Shown here one piece after another: positions 27,262-35,074 of a stretch of 47,775 nucleotides of DNA. Origin of the DNA: Alphaproteobacteria bacterium (lineage in GTDB: Bacteria; Pseudomonadota; Alphaproteobacteria; JAEULC01); contig JAKLKW010000041.1 in the NCBI GenBank assembly GCA_023150455.1, positions 1-47,775 of the forward strand. Direction: 5' to 3'. Both the position numbers and the translations under genes were made by a program. Position 1 is the stretch's first letter. Each line of letters begins with the position of its first letter. The notes beneath the pieces are model-generated. The model searched no databases. It was not told where the DNA came from and worked only from the letters and a program-made list of their open reading frames with translations.

Positions 27262-27290
27262 ATTCACTACCGGGAAGGGCGCCCTGTCAA
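27262..27290 (-). promoter_or_regulatory. Candidate promoter of the metZ transcript
   Basis: A consensus -35 TTGACA (27285-27290, minus strand) is followed after 17 bp by GTGAAT (27262-27267), a weak -10. The predicted start lies just before the SAM-II aptamer, which fits an RNA beginning with the riboswitch. Confidence 0.6.
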
Positions 27291-27320
27291 GCGCAAGATT
27301 CGCCGTGCTGGCGGGTGCGC

Positions 27321-27377
27321 CTAGCCTCCCGCCGGCAGCGCCAGGATCTTCGGCAGCGGGCCCGGCGTGTCGGTCAT
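27321..27377 (-). CDS. 18-residue small ORF coupled to cobA
   Basis: ATG (27375-27377) overlaps the cobA stop codon as TGATG and opens MTDTPGPLPKILALPAGG followed by TAG. The overlap would allow re-initiation of translation. No family is recognised, and so short a frame could be chance. It is the last feature of the cys/siroheme gene row, ahead of the convergently spaced metZ leader. Confidence 0.25.
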   Translation of the reverse strand: MTDTPGPLPKILALPAGG

Positions 27378-28198
27378 CACCAGGCGGCGGTCCAGGCCGG
27401 CTCAAGCGGCGCCCAATCCGGGCCCAGACGGACGACGTCGCCGATCACGATCAGCGCCGGATCGTCTTCGGCATGGCGCGCGGCGATCGTGCCGAGCTCG
27501 GCCAGCCTGCCCGTCGCGATGCGCTGGTTCGCGCGCGTGGCGTTGGCGACCAGCGCGGCCGGCGTCGCGGGGTCGTGACCCGCGCCGATCAGCCCGGCGG
27601 CGATCGCGCCGGCGTTGCTGAGCCCCATGTAGACGACGATCGTGCGCCGCGGCCCGGCAATGCGGCGCCAGTCCGGCGGCGCGTCGCCCTCGCGCGCATG
27701 GCCGCCGACCACGACGACGGTCGAGGCATGGCGCCGGTCGGTCAGCGGAAAGCCCGCGGAGGCGGCGCAGCCCAGCGCCGCCGTCACGCCCGGCACCAGC
27801 TCGGCCGCGATGCCGTGCCGGCGCAGGTAGTCGATCTCCTCGCCGGCGCGGGCGAAGAGCGACGGATCGCCGCCCTTCAGCCGCACGACGCGCCTGCCGC
27901 TGCGCGCCGCGTCGACCAGCGCGCGGTTGATGCGGTCCTGCGTCCACGAATGACGGCCCTTCACCTTGCCGACCGGAACGCGCTCGACGTCGGATGGCAG
28001 CAATTCGAGGATCGCGTCGGAAACCAGCTCGTCATGGAACACGACCTCGGCTTGGCCGAGCAGTCGCTGCGCCCTGACCGTCAGCAGATCGGGATCGCCC
28101 GGCCCCGCGCCGACCAGCGCGACGGTCCCGCCCTTTGGCGGTGATGGCTCCGCGCTCGTGGCCGGAGGCAGGGTCGCGCAGCCGCTCATGCCGTCCAT
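27377..28198 (-). CDS. cobA: Uroporphyrinogen-III C-methyltransferase
   Basis: 273 residues. It methylates uroporphyrinogen III twice with SAM to give precorrin-2, the first step to siroheme and cobalamin. Landmarks are VALVGAGPGDPDLLTVRA (SAM-binding loop) at about residues 27-44, VFHDELVSDAILEL, RLKGGDPSLFARAGEE, VPGVTAALGCAASAGFPLTDR and YMGLSNA. Start: ATG at 28196-28198 with GGAGGAACAG; an in-frame ATG at 28264 lacks such a site. It is the SUMT half of CysG as a separate protein. The dehydrogenase half is encoded upstream at 28973, with a peroxiredoxin gene between them. Siroheme serves the CysI encoded in the same row. Confidence 0.93.
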   Translation of the reverse strand: MDGMSGCATLPPATSAEPSPPKGGTVALVGAGPGDPDLLTVRAQRLLGQAEVVFHDELVSDAILELLPSDVERVPVGKVKGRHSWTQDRINRALVDAARSGRRVVRLKGGDPSLFARAGEEIDYLRRHGIAAELVPGVTAALGCAASAGFPLTDRRHASTVVVVGGHAREGDAPPDWRRIAGPRRTIVVYMGLSNAGAIAAGLIGAGHDPATPAALVANATRANQRIATGRLAELGTIAARHAEDDPALIVIGDVVRLGPDWAPLEPAWTAAW

Positions 28199-28229
28199 CG
28201 CTGTTCCTCCGGTTTCATGGCCGGGCGCC

Positions 28230-28284
28230 GGCCGCGCATCCCGGTTCTCGCGTCCCTGCTTCAAGGGAGCTTGGATGCGCGGCC
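28230..28284. repeat. Structured inverted repeat between prx and cobA
   Basis: GGCCGCGCATCC (28230-28241) is perfectly complementary to GGATGCGCGGCC (28273-28284), giving a 12-bp stem, and TCCCT/AGGGA pairs inside the loop. No U-run follows, so it is not a standard terminator. It lies in the 108-bp gap of the row on the minus strand, and may be a stabiliser, processing site or attenuator for cobA. Confidence 0.6.
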
Positions 28285-28306
28285 GTCGTCGGAACCGTCG
28301 CGCGCC

Positions 28307-28957
28307 CTAGGCGCCGTGCGCGGGCACCTTCGGCTGCCGCACCACGCGCAGATACGGCTTCAGCGTCTTCCAGCCCTCGGGAAAGCGCTTCTTCGCGTCC
28401 TCGTCGCTGAGCGAGGGGACGATGATCACGTCGTCGCCCGGCTTCCAGTTGACCGGGGTCGCCACCTTGTGCGCGTCGGTCAGCTGCAGGCTGTCGATCA
28501 CGCGCAGGATCTCGGCGAAGTTGCGGCCGGTCGACGGCGGATAGGTGATCGTCAGCCGTACCTTCTTCTGCGGGTCGATCACGAACACCGATCGCACGGT
28601 CAGCGCCGGGTCGGCTTCCGGATGGATCATGCCGTACAGATGGGACACCTTGCGGTCGGCGTCGGCGATCACCGGGAAGTTCACCGCCTGGCCCTGCGTC
28701 TCCTTGATGTCGGCTTCCCAGCCTTCGTGCGACTTCACCGGATCGACCGACAGGCCGATGATCTTGACGTTGCGCTTGTCGAACTCCGGCTTCAGCCGCG
28801 CCGCCTCGGCCAGCTCGGTCGTGCACACCGGCGTGAAGTCCTTGGGATGGCTGAACAGCACGCCCCAGCTACCGCCCAGCCACTTGTGGAACGAGATCTC
28901 GCCCTTGGTCGAGCCCTGGGTGAAGTCCGGCGCGATCTGTCCGAGTTGAATCGACAT
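28307..28957 (-). CDS. 1-Cys peroxiredoxin (Prx6 type)
   Basis: 216 residues. The peroxidatic cysteine is Cys45 in HPKDFTPVCTTE, a signature of the Prx6 subgroup that reduces peroxides and uses outside thiols. The C-terminal extension after residue 150 (DSLQLTDAHKVATPVNWKPGDDVIIVPSL) is typical of Prx6 proteins; no second resolving Cys is seen at the usual place. Start: ATG at 28957. It lies 15 bp after the precorrin-2 dehydrogenase gene, so it belongs to the sulfite reductase row. Its presence beside thiol-forming genes suggests a role in redox protection during sulfur assimilation. Confidence 0.92.
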   Translation of the reverse strand: MSIQLGQIAPDFTQGSTKGEISFHKWLGGSWGVLFSHPKDFTPVCTTELAEAARLKPEFDKRNVKIIGLSVDPVKSHEGWEADIKETQGQAVNFPVIADADRKVSHLYGMIHPEADPALTVRSVFVIDPQKKVRLTITYPPSTGRNFAEILRVIDSLQLTDAHKVATPVNWKPGDDVIIVPSLSDEDAKKRFPEGWKTLKPYLRVVRQPKVPAHGA

Positions 28958-28972
28958 CGTCGTCTCCTGTTG

Positions 28973-29518
28973 TTAGGCGTCGAAACGTCGCGAGCCGTCG
29001 AGCGACGGCGCATTAAGTCGGGCAACGGCGCGCAGCGCCGCCGCTTCCAGCACCAGCCTGCCGCTCTTGGCGGGCTTGAGGCGTTTTCGGTCATCGGCCA
29101 GCCGATCCAGCACGCGGCCGAAATCGGCGGGCAGCAGCCGGTCGAGGAACTGCCGCAGTACGCGGGCCAGCATCGGGCAGCGCCCGTTGGTCCAGACGCC
29201 GACGGCCAGATCGCCGCGGCGGACGACCGCGGCCGACTGAAAGTCGCAATCGGCGGGCACGTCCTCGACATTCACCAGCGCGCCGGCCGCGCGCGCCATG
29301 TCGGCGGCATCATCGATCTGCCGGCCGGGCAGGTCGGCGATGAAGGCGACCGCGACCCCGTCGAGCGACCGGCCCGGCGGAACCTGGTTGAACACGCGGA
29401 TATCGCGGGCGCCGACCTCGCGCAGCAGCGCGACGCGGCGCTCGGCGCGCGGGCCGTCGCCGATCACCGCGACCGTCAGGCGCGTCAGGTCGAGCGCGAC
29501 GGGCAGAAGCGCGCTCAT
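28973..29518 (-). CDS. Precorrin-2 dehydrogenase / sirohydrochlorin ferrochelatase (CysG N-terminal type)
   Basis: 181 residues, the length of the CysG N-terminal half as a single protein. An NAD-binding Rossmann start, TVAVIGDGPRAERRVALLRE (residues 14-33), with GxGxxA as GDGPRA, precedes the core VFNQVPPGRSLDGVAVAFIAD and GVWTNGRCPMLARVLRQFLDRLL, which is the conserved second domain. It oxidises precorrin-2 and may insert iron to give siroheme. Start: ATG at 29516-29518 overlaps the cysI stop as ATGA, so the two are translationally coupled, a neat match of enzyme and cofactor maker. The cobA SUMT partner is separate and downstream. Confidence 0.82.
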   Translation of the reverse strand: MSALLPVALDLTRLTVAVIGDGPRAERRVALLREVGARDIRVFNQVPPGRSLDGVAVAFIADLPGRQIDDAADMARAAGALVNVEDVPADCDFQSAAVVRRGDLAVGVWTNGRCPMLARVLRQFLDRLLPADFGRVLDRLADDRKRLKPAKSGRLVLEAAALRAVARLNAPSLDGSRRFDA

Positions 29519-31227
29519 GCCGCAAGCTTCCGGCCGAGGTCGCGCAGGCGGTCGTCGCCCTGCGCGTGGCACCAGTCGCCGAAGCGCTCGTCCGGACGGC
29601 GCTCGGCCGCGTAGGCGGCGAAGATCGGCGCCAGGGTCGAGGCGATCTCGCCCAGCTTGACGCGATCGAAGACGCGGCGGTTCAGCCGCGTGCCTTCGAA
29701 GTCGCCGCCGAGGAACAGCGCGTAGTCCGCCGCCGTGCGGCCGACGATGCCGATCTCGCCGGCATAAGGCCGCGCGCAGCCGTTCGGGCAGCCGGTGATG
29801 CGCACCGAGATACGCTCGCCGCCGATGCCGGCCGCCGCCAGCGCCTGCTCGATCTCGCCGATCAGGGGCGCGCGGATGCGCTCGGCCTCGTTCAGCGCCA
29901 GGCCGCAGGTCGGAAGCGCCGGACAGGCCAGCGCCCAGCGCGCCACTTCGCTGAGCGAGCCCGGCAGCTCGACGCCATGCTCGGTCAGGATCGCCTCGAT
30001 CCGGTCGCGCGCGTCGGCCGCCAGGTCGGCCAGCAGCACGTCCTGGGTCGGCGTCAGGATCGGCGTGGGCCTGAGTTCCGCGACGATGCGGCTGAGCGCG
30101 GTGCGCAGGCGGCGCTTGCCCTGGTCGCGGATGCGGCCGCTCGCGATCGACAGGCCGTAGTACCAACGCCCGTCGCCCTGGGCGTGCCAGCCCGTGTGGT
30201 CGACGACCTGGAACGGCGGCATCGGCCGCGCGTCTTCCAGCGGGGCGCCGAAATAGGCCTCCAGCTTCGCCTTGATCCAGGCCGCGCCCTTGTCGTCGAC
30301 CAGGTACTTGAGCCGCGCATGGCGGCGGTCGCCGCGGTCGCCATGGTCGCGCTGCAGCGCGATCACCGCCTTGGCCGCGCGCACCAGGTCGTCCGGACCG
30401 ACGAAGACCAGCGGCGTCGCCAGGCGCGGGTAGGTCTTGGGCCTGTTGTGGGTCATGCCCAGGCCGCCGCCGAGCGCCAGGTTGTAGCCGGTGAGCGCGT
30501 CGCCGTCGAAAAGCGCGACGATGCCGAGATCGTTGGTCAGCACGTCGACCGAGTTGTCGTCGGGCGCGGCGATGCCGATCTTGAACTTGCGCGGCAGGTA
30601 GCGCTCGCCGTAGAGCGGGTCGTGCTCGGCCGGCGCGTCGCCGGCGATGCGCTCCTCGCCCAGCCAGATCTCGTGATAGGCGCGCGTCGCCGGCAGCAGC
30701 GCGGTCGACAGCAGCCGCGCGTCGGCCTGCAGGCGGCGGTGCTTCGCGTCGGCGATCGGCGCCGGCGTGGCGGTGACGTTGCGCACCACGTCGCCGCAGG
30801 CGGCGAGCGTCGTCAGCAGCGCATGGTTGATCCCGGCGATCGTCGCCTTCAGCTCGCCCTTGGCGACGGCGTGGAACTGGATCGCCTGGCGCGTGGTCAC
30901 GCGCAGCGACCCGCCGCCGTATTGCAGCGCCAAATCGTCGAGCGCGAGATACTGCTCGGCCGTCAGCCTGCCGCCGGGGATGCGGGCGCGGATCATGAAC
31001 TCCCACGCCTTGTCCTCGCCGCGCTGCTTGCGCTCGGTCGCGCTGTCGCGGTCGTAGCCCAGATAGGTACCGTGGAACTTCAGGAGCTGGTACCCGGCGT
31101 CGTCGACGCCGGCGGAGTCCGCGGCGAGCTGCTCGGCCAGGTCGCCGCGCAGGCCGCGGCTTTCGAGCTTCAGCCGCTCGACCTCGCTGAGCAGGTCGAC
31201 CGGCGCGGCGATCGCGGTGTCGGGCAT
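29515..31227 (-). CDS. cysI: Nitrite/sulfite reductase, hemoprotein (CysI type)
   Basis: 570 residues. It reduces sulfite to sulfide with six electrons, using siroheme and a [4Fe-4S] cluster. The cluster ligands are in CPALPTC and GCPNGC (residues about 425-475). Other family landmarks are TYLGYDRD, RAGIP-like RARIPGGRLTAEQYLALDDLA, QAIQFHAVAKGELKATI, GLGMTHNRPKTYPRLATPL, and HTGWHAQGDGRWYYGL. Start: ATG at 31225-31227 overlaps the stop of the 45-residue protein (TGATG). No cysH, cysD/N or DUF2849 neighbour is in the window, unlike the common rhizobial layout. The next gene makes siroheme. Confidence 0.95.
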   Translation of the reverse strand: MPDTAIAAPVDLLSEVERLKLESRGLRGDLAEQLAADSAGVDDAGYQLLKFHGTYLGYDRDSATERKQRGEDKAWEFMIRARIPGGRLTAEQYLALDDLALQYGGGSLRVTTRQAIQFHAVAKGELKATIAGINHALLTTLAACGDVVRNVTATPAPIADAKHRRLQADARLLSTALLPATRAYHEIWLGEERIAGDAPAEHDPLYGERYLPRKFKIGIAAPDDNSVDVLTNDLGIVALFDGDALTGYNLALGGGLGMTHNRPKTYPRLATPLVFVGPDDLVRAAKAVIALQRDHGDRGDRRHARLKYLVDDKGAAWIKAKLEAYFGAPLEDARPMPPFQVVDHTGWHAQGDGRWYYGLSIASGRIRDQGKRRLRTALSRIVAELRPTPILTPTQDVLLADLAADARDRIEAILTEHGVELPGSLSEVARWALACPALPTCGLALNEAERIRAPLIGEIEQALAAAGIGGERISVRITGCPNGCARPYAGEIGIVGRTAADYALFLGGDFEGTRLNRRVFDRVKLGEIASTLAPIFAAYAAERRPDERFGDWCHAQGDDRLRDLGRKLAA

Positions 31228-31364
31228 CAGAGCCACCCGACCGAAGCCAGCGCGGCGTCGTCGAGCCCCAGATCGTCGAACGATGGCGCGTCCTCGTCGG
31301 CCGTCAGCGCCAGCAGCAGCGAGAGCACCGAGAGCGCGACGATCAGCTCAAGCAGCCCGGGCAT
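31227..31364 (-). CDS. 45-residue single-pass membrane protein, function unknown
   Basis: The sequence MPGLLELIVALSVLSLLLAL begins with a transmembrane segment (about residues 3-21), followed by an acidic tail (TADEDAPSFDDLGLDDAALASVGWL). The start overlaps the last 17 bp of the ATP-grasp gene and the stop overlaps the cysI start as TGATG, so translation is coupled at both ends. No family is recognised. The coding frame has clear amino-acid sense (one hydrophobic helix, acidic exit) and is unlikely to be a chance overlap. It could act as a membrane anchor or a substrate for the ATP-grasp enzyme next to it; both are inference. Confidence 0.55.
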   Translation of the reverse strand: MPGLLELIVALSVLSLLLALTADEDAPSFDDLGLDDAALASVGWL

Positions 31365-32250
31365 GGCCCTGCTCCAGCAACCCGGTGAGATAGCGCGCGA
31401 TGGCGCGCATGCCGTACTTGCCGGCGCGCGCCTCGGCGTCCGGGTTGTAGTTCGTGTTGGTGTTGACGTCGTAGGCGTAGGCGTAGCCCTCGCCGTCGAC
31501 GACGAACTCGATGCCCGCGATGCCGATGGCATTGGCCTGAAGGAAGCGCTCGAAGCGCTCGACCAGCGGGCCGGGCACCCCGTCGACGATGGCGAAGCGC
31601 GCCGACGGCGCCGTGGCCGGGCTGGTGTCGGCGATCTTCGGCGCAAGCTCCACCTGGCACTGGTCGGCCGGGCAGAGCCGGAAGCCCTGCGAGGTGTCGA
31701 CCCGCACGGCGTAGAGGAACTTGCCGCCGACGAACTCGGCGCGGGTGATGAACGGAAGCGGCGCCTTGATGTAGCGCTGCACCAGCGTGATGCCGTCGAT
31801 CGGCGACTCGTAGTCGCCGCCGTCCAGGTACTCGCGGTTGTGCTTGAGGATCAGCGGATAGCCGACCCGCTCGGCGGCCCCGCGGAGCAGGTGCTTGCCC
31901 GCCACGGCGATCGTGTCGGGCGTCTCGACACCGGCGGCCGCCAGCGCCTCGTACTGCGCGACCTTGCTGATCTCGAGCCTGAGCGCGTTGCTGCCGTTGA
32001 CCACGGTGCGGCCGTGGCGCTCGAGCCAGGCCAGCACGGCAGCGGTGTATTCGGGGGCGAAGCGATGGTCGCGCGTGTGCGACGATGCGCTCATGCGGTT
32101 GTAGAACACGCCCTCGGGCGGCGCGCGGCGCAGGTCGAGCGTGCCCTGGTCGAGGAACCATTCCTCATAGGGCGTGCCGAGCTCGGCGAACGCGCTGCGC
32201 AGCGGCACGACCCACTCGCTGTTCTCGTGGATGACATGGACCTTGGACAT
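31348..32250 (-). CDS. ATP-grasp ligase of unknown substrate
   Basis: 300 residues. The N-terminal domain (MSKVHVIHENSEW to RRAPPEGVFYNRMSASSHTR) precedes the ATP-grasp core: NGSNALRLEISKVAQYEALAA, YPLILKHNREYLDGG, FVGGKFLYAVRV, and the C-terminal ATP/Mg site with IEFVVDGEGYAYAYDVNTNTNY (metal-binding Asp and Asn). The arrangement resembles RimK-like enzymes, which join an amino acid to a carboxylate by acyl phosphate. The substrate is unknown. Start: ATG at 32248-32250 with AAGGAGAAG; it is the first full-size gene after the 20-codon leader peptide. Its place in a sulfur-reduction row is unusual, and it overlaps the next gene by 17 bp. Confidence 0.85.
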   Translation of the reverse strand: MSKVHVIHENSEWVVPLRSAFAELGTPYEEWFLDQGTLDLRRAPPEGVFYNRMSASSHTRDHRFAPEYTAAVLAWLERHGRTVVNGSNALRLEISKVAQYEALAAAGVETPDTIAVAGKHLLRGAAERVGYPLILKHNREYLDGGDYESPIDGITLVQRYIKAPLPFITRAEFVGGKFLYAVRVDTSQGFRLCPADQCQVELAPKIADTSPATAPSARFAIVDGVPGPLVERFERFLQANAIGIAGIEFVVDGEGYAYAYDVNTNTNYNPDAEARAGKYGMRAIARYLTGLLEQGHARAA

Positions 32251-32313
32251 GGCTTCTCCTTCGCGCGCGCCTCGGCGCCGCGGTCTGCGGTTCGATGGAA
32301 AGGGCGAAGAGGG

Positions 32314-32338
32314 GACCGGCCGTAAGCCCGGCCGGGTC
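32314..32338 (-). promoter_or_regulatory. Candidate attenuator hairpin after the leader peptide
   Basis: CCGGCC (32316-32321) pairs with GGCCGG (32330-32335) to form a stable stem with an 8-base loop that starts at the leader stop codon. An alternative stem can form upstream between GGACCGC and GCGGCCGC (32346-32364), which contains the Cys codons. Mutually exclusive stems are the pattern of amino-acid attenuators, though no strong U-run follows, so control of translation or Rho access are alternatives. Confidence 0.35.
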
Positions 32339-32399
32339 AGCTACAGCGGCCGCGACAGCGGTCCGATCGGGTGATCGGCGTGTCCTTGGTGCTCGTCAT
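32337..32399 (-). CDS. 20-codon leader peptide with two Cys codons
   Basis: ATG (32397-32399) with a strong GAGGAGGAC ribosome site opens MTSTKDTPITRSDRCRGRCS followed by TGA. Two Cys codons sit at positions 15 and 19, close to the stop. The gene row for sulfite reduction begins 86 bp downstream with the ATP-grasp gene. A short ORF with good ribosome site, Cys codons at its end and stem-forming sequence over them looks like an attenuator leader that senses charged Cys-tRNA; Cys-rich leader peptides acting this way are known in mycobacteria. Here the claim is inferred from layout and not shown. Confidence 0.55.
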   Translation of the reverse strand: MTSTKDTPITRSDRCRGRCS

Positions 32400-32769
32400 C
32401 GCAGTCCTCCTCACCTTGGTTGGCCGGCGGAACCACGAACCGTTTTCGTGGCGCTTTAGCGTTTGGTTCGGACCGGTTTTCCAGCCCACGCGGCGCAAGC
32501 TGCTTCCGTCAAATTCCCGCGCGCCTTCTGTATTATCAAATCGCATTCACAGCAAATCACACTATTTCATGATAGGTCAACGAAAAATATCTCATCCATG
32601 TCGTCGATATTTCTATAAATCACGCATATTGAATGTTGAATTTGTGGCCTCACAGCCCTGCCGGGATGCGGGACTCTTTCACGCCTCCGCCGGCCTGCGC
32701 CGTGAGCGATCCGGCGCCCTCGGAATCGATCTCTTCAACGCGCCAAGACGGCGCTGGCCCGCGAAAGCG
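32400..32769. promoter_or_regulatory. Promoter region of the cys row, with an AT-rich island
   Basis: This is a 370-bp stretch without a credible gene. Bases 32520-32650 are strikingly AT-rich for this genome (for example GATATTTCTATAAATCACGC). A -10-like GATAAT (minus strand, 32532-32537) has no good -35, suggesting an activator. The island may bind nucleoid proteins or a CysB-like regulator; no specific site could be named. No FNR box is convincing here. Confidence 0.4.
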
Positions 32770-32801
32770 AAAAGGCGAGAAGGAGATCCCTCTCGCCTTT
32801 T
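32770..32801 (-). terminator. Intrinsic terminator of ilvC
   Basis: AAAAGGCGAGA (32770-32780) and TCTCGCCTTTT (32791-32801) form an 11-bp stem around a 10-base loop, ending in TTTT on the minus strand. It lies 24 bp after the ilvC stop codon. The A/T flanks make it bidirectional in principle. Confidence 0.8.
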
Positions 32802-32824
32802 CCTCGGCCGTCGTGGACGGGCGT

Positions 32825-34511
<1,687 letters not shown>

Positions 34512-34516
34512 GCCCG

Positions 34517-35050
34517 TCAGCCCGCCTCGCCGCGCTTCATGATCGCCTGCGGCCCGCGCGAGATCGCGACCACGCCGGTGCGGCTGACCTCGACCATGCC
34601 GAGCGGATCCATCAGCGTCATGAAGGCGCTGAGCTTCTCCGAGGATCCGGTCACCTCGAACACGAAGGACTCGGTGGTGGAATCGACCACGCGCGCGCGG
34701 AAGATGTCGGCGATGCGCAGCGCCTCGACGCGCTCGTCGCCGGTGCTCGCGACCTTGACCAGCAGGAGCTCGCGCTCGACATGCGGCCCCTCGGCGGTCA
34801 GGTCGCTGACCTTGTGCACCGGCACCAGGCGCGCGAGCTGGTTCTTGATCTGCTCGATGATCATCTCGGTGCCCGTGGTCACCACGGTGATGCGCGACAG
34901 GCGCGCCACCGCGTCGACCTCGGCCACGGTCAGGCTCTCGATGTTGTAGCCGCGGCCCGAGAACAGGCCGACGACGCGCGCCAGGATGCCCGGCTCGTTG
35001 TCGACGATCACGGCGATGGTGTGCCGTCTGATGGTCTTGTCGTAAGGCAC
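34517..35050 (-). CDS. ilvN: Acetolactate synthase small subunit
   Basis: 177 residues, the regulatory ACT-domain subunit. ACT domain 1: HTIAVIVDNEPGILARVVGLFSGRGYNIESLTVAEVD (residues 10-46), then VHKVSDLTAEGPHVERELLLVKV and a second ACT-like half. The first domain binds valine to inhibit the large subunit. Start: ATG at 35050, 24 bp after the ilvB stop. It is co-transcribed with ilvB and the LysE-type exporter. Confidence 0.95.
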   Translation of the reverse strand: MPYDKTIRRHTIAVIVDNEPGILARVVGLFSGRGYNIESLTVAEVDAVARLSRITVVTTGTEMIIEQIKNQLARLVPVHKVSDLTAEGPHVERELLLVKVASTGDERVEALRIADIFRARVVDSTTESFVFEVTGSSEKLSAFMTLMDPLGMVEVSRTGVVAISRGPQAIMKRGEAG

Positions 35051-35074
35051 GACGGGTCCCCCGGCGTCAGAAGG

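Noticed and set aside
28307..28957. Treating the peroxiredoxin as a 2-Cys type
   Set aside because: No resolving Cys at the expected C-terminal place; PVCTTE and the C-terminal extension fit the 1-Cys Prx6 group.
32371..32520. Plus-strand ORF with a hydrophobic start (MIGVSLVLVIAVLLTLVG) opposite the Cys leader peptide
   Set aside because: It has no ribosome site, becomes Arg-rich and crosses the AT-rich promoter island. The minus-strand leader explains the sequence better.
32568..32582. TTGACCTATCATGA considered as an FNR box
   Set aside because: The second half-site CATGA fails the (A/G)TCAA pattern, so it is not credible.
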